6,387 nt of DNA, taken from CAYJVP01 sp964373615 (GTDB taxonomy: Bacteria > Patescibacteriota > Patescibacteriia > UBA9934 > GWF2-40-263). A program made the position numbers and the translations under genes. The DNA lies in the NCBI GenBank assembly GCA_964373615.1, contig CAYJVP010000060.1, positions 1 through 6,387 on the forward strand, written 5' to 3'. Each line of letters starts with the position of its first letter. The first letter of the stretch is position 1. Under the pieces are notes generated by a model. That model did no database searches, was not told the origin of the DNA, and was given only the letters and a program-made list of their open reading frames with translations. Below are positions 5,505 through 6,387 of this stretch, piece by piece.

Positions 5505-5804
5505 ATGTTCAACAAGATCAAAGCCATCAAAGATATTCGAAGTCAAGCGAAAAAACTTCAAAGCGGGCTCTCAGAAATCTCTGCGGAGGGCGCCGCCCAC
5601 TGGGGAAAAATAAAAATTGACATCGACGGCAACCAGCAGGTGCTCGCGGTTGTGATCGCCGACGAACTTCTCGCTGACAAAACGAAACTTCAAGACGGAC
5701 TCAAAGAGGCGTTCAACGATGCGATCAAAAACATCCAGAAAAAAATGGCCGTGAAAATGAAGGAGCTGGGAGGACTCGGAGCATTGAAAGACTTAGGGAT
5801 GTAG
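5505..5804 (+). CDS. ybaB: YbaB/EbfC family nucleoid-associated protein
   Basis: The 99-residue product matches the family's normal length (about 100). A helix with heptad spacing (about 3-25, IKAIKDIRSQAKKLQSGL) is followed by a beta segment, GKIKIDIDGNQQVLAVVI (34-51), with the characteristic G-x-(V/I)-x-(V/I)-x-(V/I)-x-G pattern. A long amphipathic helix follows (57-88), then a Gly/Leu-rich tail, GGLGALKDLGM. Family knowledge: YbaB/EbfC forms tweezer-like dimers that bind DNA and coat the nucleoid, and its gene is very commonly found directly before recR, as here (recR starts 2 nt after this stop). Usually dnaX precedes this pair; here it is dnaB with the repeat spacer between. The leader is made entirely of heptamer repeats, so expression could depend on them. 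Confidence 0.93.
   Translation: MFNKIKAIKDIRSQAKKLQSGLSEISAEGAAHWGKIKIDIDGNQQVLAVVIADELLADKTKLQDGLKEAFNDAIKNIQKKMAVKMKELGGLGALKDLGM
5795..5799 (+). promoter_or_regulatory. Possible ribosome binding site for recR
   Basis: AGGGA inside the last codons of ybaB lies 7 nt before the GTG at 5807 and supports that non-ATG start. The match to the consensus AGGAGG is partial, and reinitiation from ybaB would work as well. Confidence 0.4.
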
Positions 5805-5806
5805 CT

Positions 5807-6387
5807 GTGCGCAAATTTCCGGAACCTATTCAAAATCTTGCCGCCTCACTCGTGAAGCTCCCCGGGGTCGGGCCGAAGACCGCCCTGCGCTATGTCTTCG
5901 CGCTTTTGAAACTGCCTCCGCACGAGCTTGCAGACCTCGCAAGGCTTATCCAGGAACTTGGGGAGCGCGTGAAGACCTGCCGCGAATGCTATAGCTACAC
6001 GGACAATGGTCTGTGCCAAATGTGCCAAGACCCAAGGCGCGACGGAAGCGTTTTATGCGTCGTGGAAACCTCGCGCGACATCCCAACGATTGAATCAACA
6101 GGCGTGTATCAGGGCCGCTATTTCGTTCTGGGCGGCATCTTGAATCCGATCGAAGGAATGACCCCGGAAGCGCTGAACGTCAAGCCCCTCCTTGATCACC
6201 TCAAACAAGACCCGTTGATCCAGGAAGTCATCCTTGCTTTTTCGCCGGACGTGCAGGGTGAAACAACCATGATGTATCTTTCCAAACAATTACAACCATT
6301 CGGTCGTCGTCTCACCAAGCTCGCGCGGGGGCTCCCAACCGGCGCCTCCCTCGAGTTCGCCGATGAGATCACCCTCGGCGACGCGCT
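5807..6387 (+). CDS. recR: Recombination mediator protein RecR, starting at GTG, C-terminus cut by window edge
   Basis: RecR works with RecO (and RecF) to load RecA on SSB-coated single strands at gaps. Reading from GTG 5807 gives 193 residues without a stop. The family length is about 200, so only a few residues are missing. The helix-hairpin-helix LPGVGPKTALR spans 18-28. The zinc finger cysteines are C58, C61, C70 and C73 (CRECY...CQMC). The Toprim domain begins at SVLCVVE (81-87, acidic E87 and D91), continues through TGVYQGRYFVLGG (98-110), and ends in RGLPTGASLEFADEITL (174-190). One deviation is SPDVQGETT (146-154), where E. coli has NPTVEGEAT, so one acidic residue is Gln here. GTG is the only start that includes the family's PEPIQNLAASLVKLPG opening; no in-frame ATG lies close by. 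The gene follows the ybaB stop by 2 nt, indicating one operon. Confidence 0.95.
   Translation, partial: MRKFPEPIQNLAASLVKLPGVGPKTALRYVFALLKLPPHELADLARLIQELGERVKTCRECYSYTDNGLCQMCQDPRRDGSVLCVVETSRDIPTIESTGVYQGRYFVLGGILNPIEGMTPEALNVKPLLDHLKQDPLIQEVILAFSPDVQGETTMMYLSKQLQPFGRRLTKLARGLPTGASLEFADEITLGDA

Overview
The window looks like ordinary chromosomal DNA from a bacterium with somewhat more than 50% G+C. The genes are tightly packed, the spacers are very short, Shine-Dalgarno signals are mostly absent, and several start codons sit 7-9 nt below a -10-like box. Small compact proteins, a trimmed FolD and heptamer repeats between genes make a candidate-phyla-radiation (Patescibacteria/Paceibacteria-like) genome my best guess. 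That is inference from style; there is no rRNA or other taxonomic marker. The standard code fits: TAA, TAG and TGA all end genes where their families should end.

There are four transcription blocks. (1) Minus strand, 547 to 1: a small acidic protein of unknown function, then the first 98 residues of a beta-CASP/metallo-beta-lactamase RNA-processing-type protein cut by the window edge. (2) Plus strand, 625 to 2338: a RimK-like ATP-grasp ligase and FolD, 4 nt apart. (3) Minus strand, 3879 to 2277: an amino-acid permease of about 11 membrane spans, then a four-span membrane protein 1 nt later. The end of the latter overlaps the end of folD antisense by 62 bp. (4) Plus strand, 3957 to the right edge: replicative helicase DnaB, an 87-nt spacer filled by a hairpin and a heptamer repeat, the nucleoid-associated protein YbaB/EbfC, and RecR, which starts at GTG and is cut just before its end.

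Blocks 1/2 and 3/4 diverge from short intergenic regions (77 nt each) that carry back-to-back promoter candidates. Blocks 2/3 converge. Block 4 groups replication and recombination functions: DnaB unwinds the fork, RecR loads recombinase at gaps, and YbaB is the usual partner encoded before recR.

I see no mobile element, CRISPR array, tRNA or rRNA, and no clearly new multi-gene system. The points most worth a second look are the heptamer/hairpin spacer that forms the ybaB leader, the FolD whose cofactor-binding half is shortened while its catalytic residues remain, the RimK-like ligase paired with folD, and the apparent leaderless promoters.
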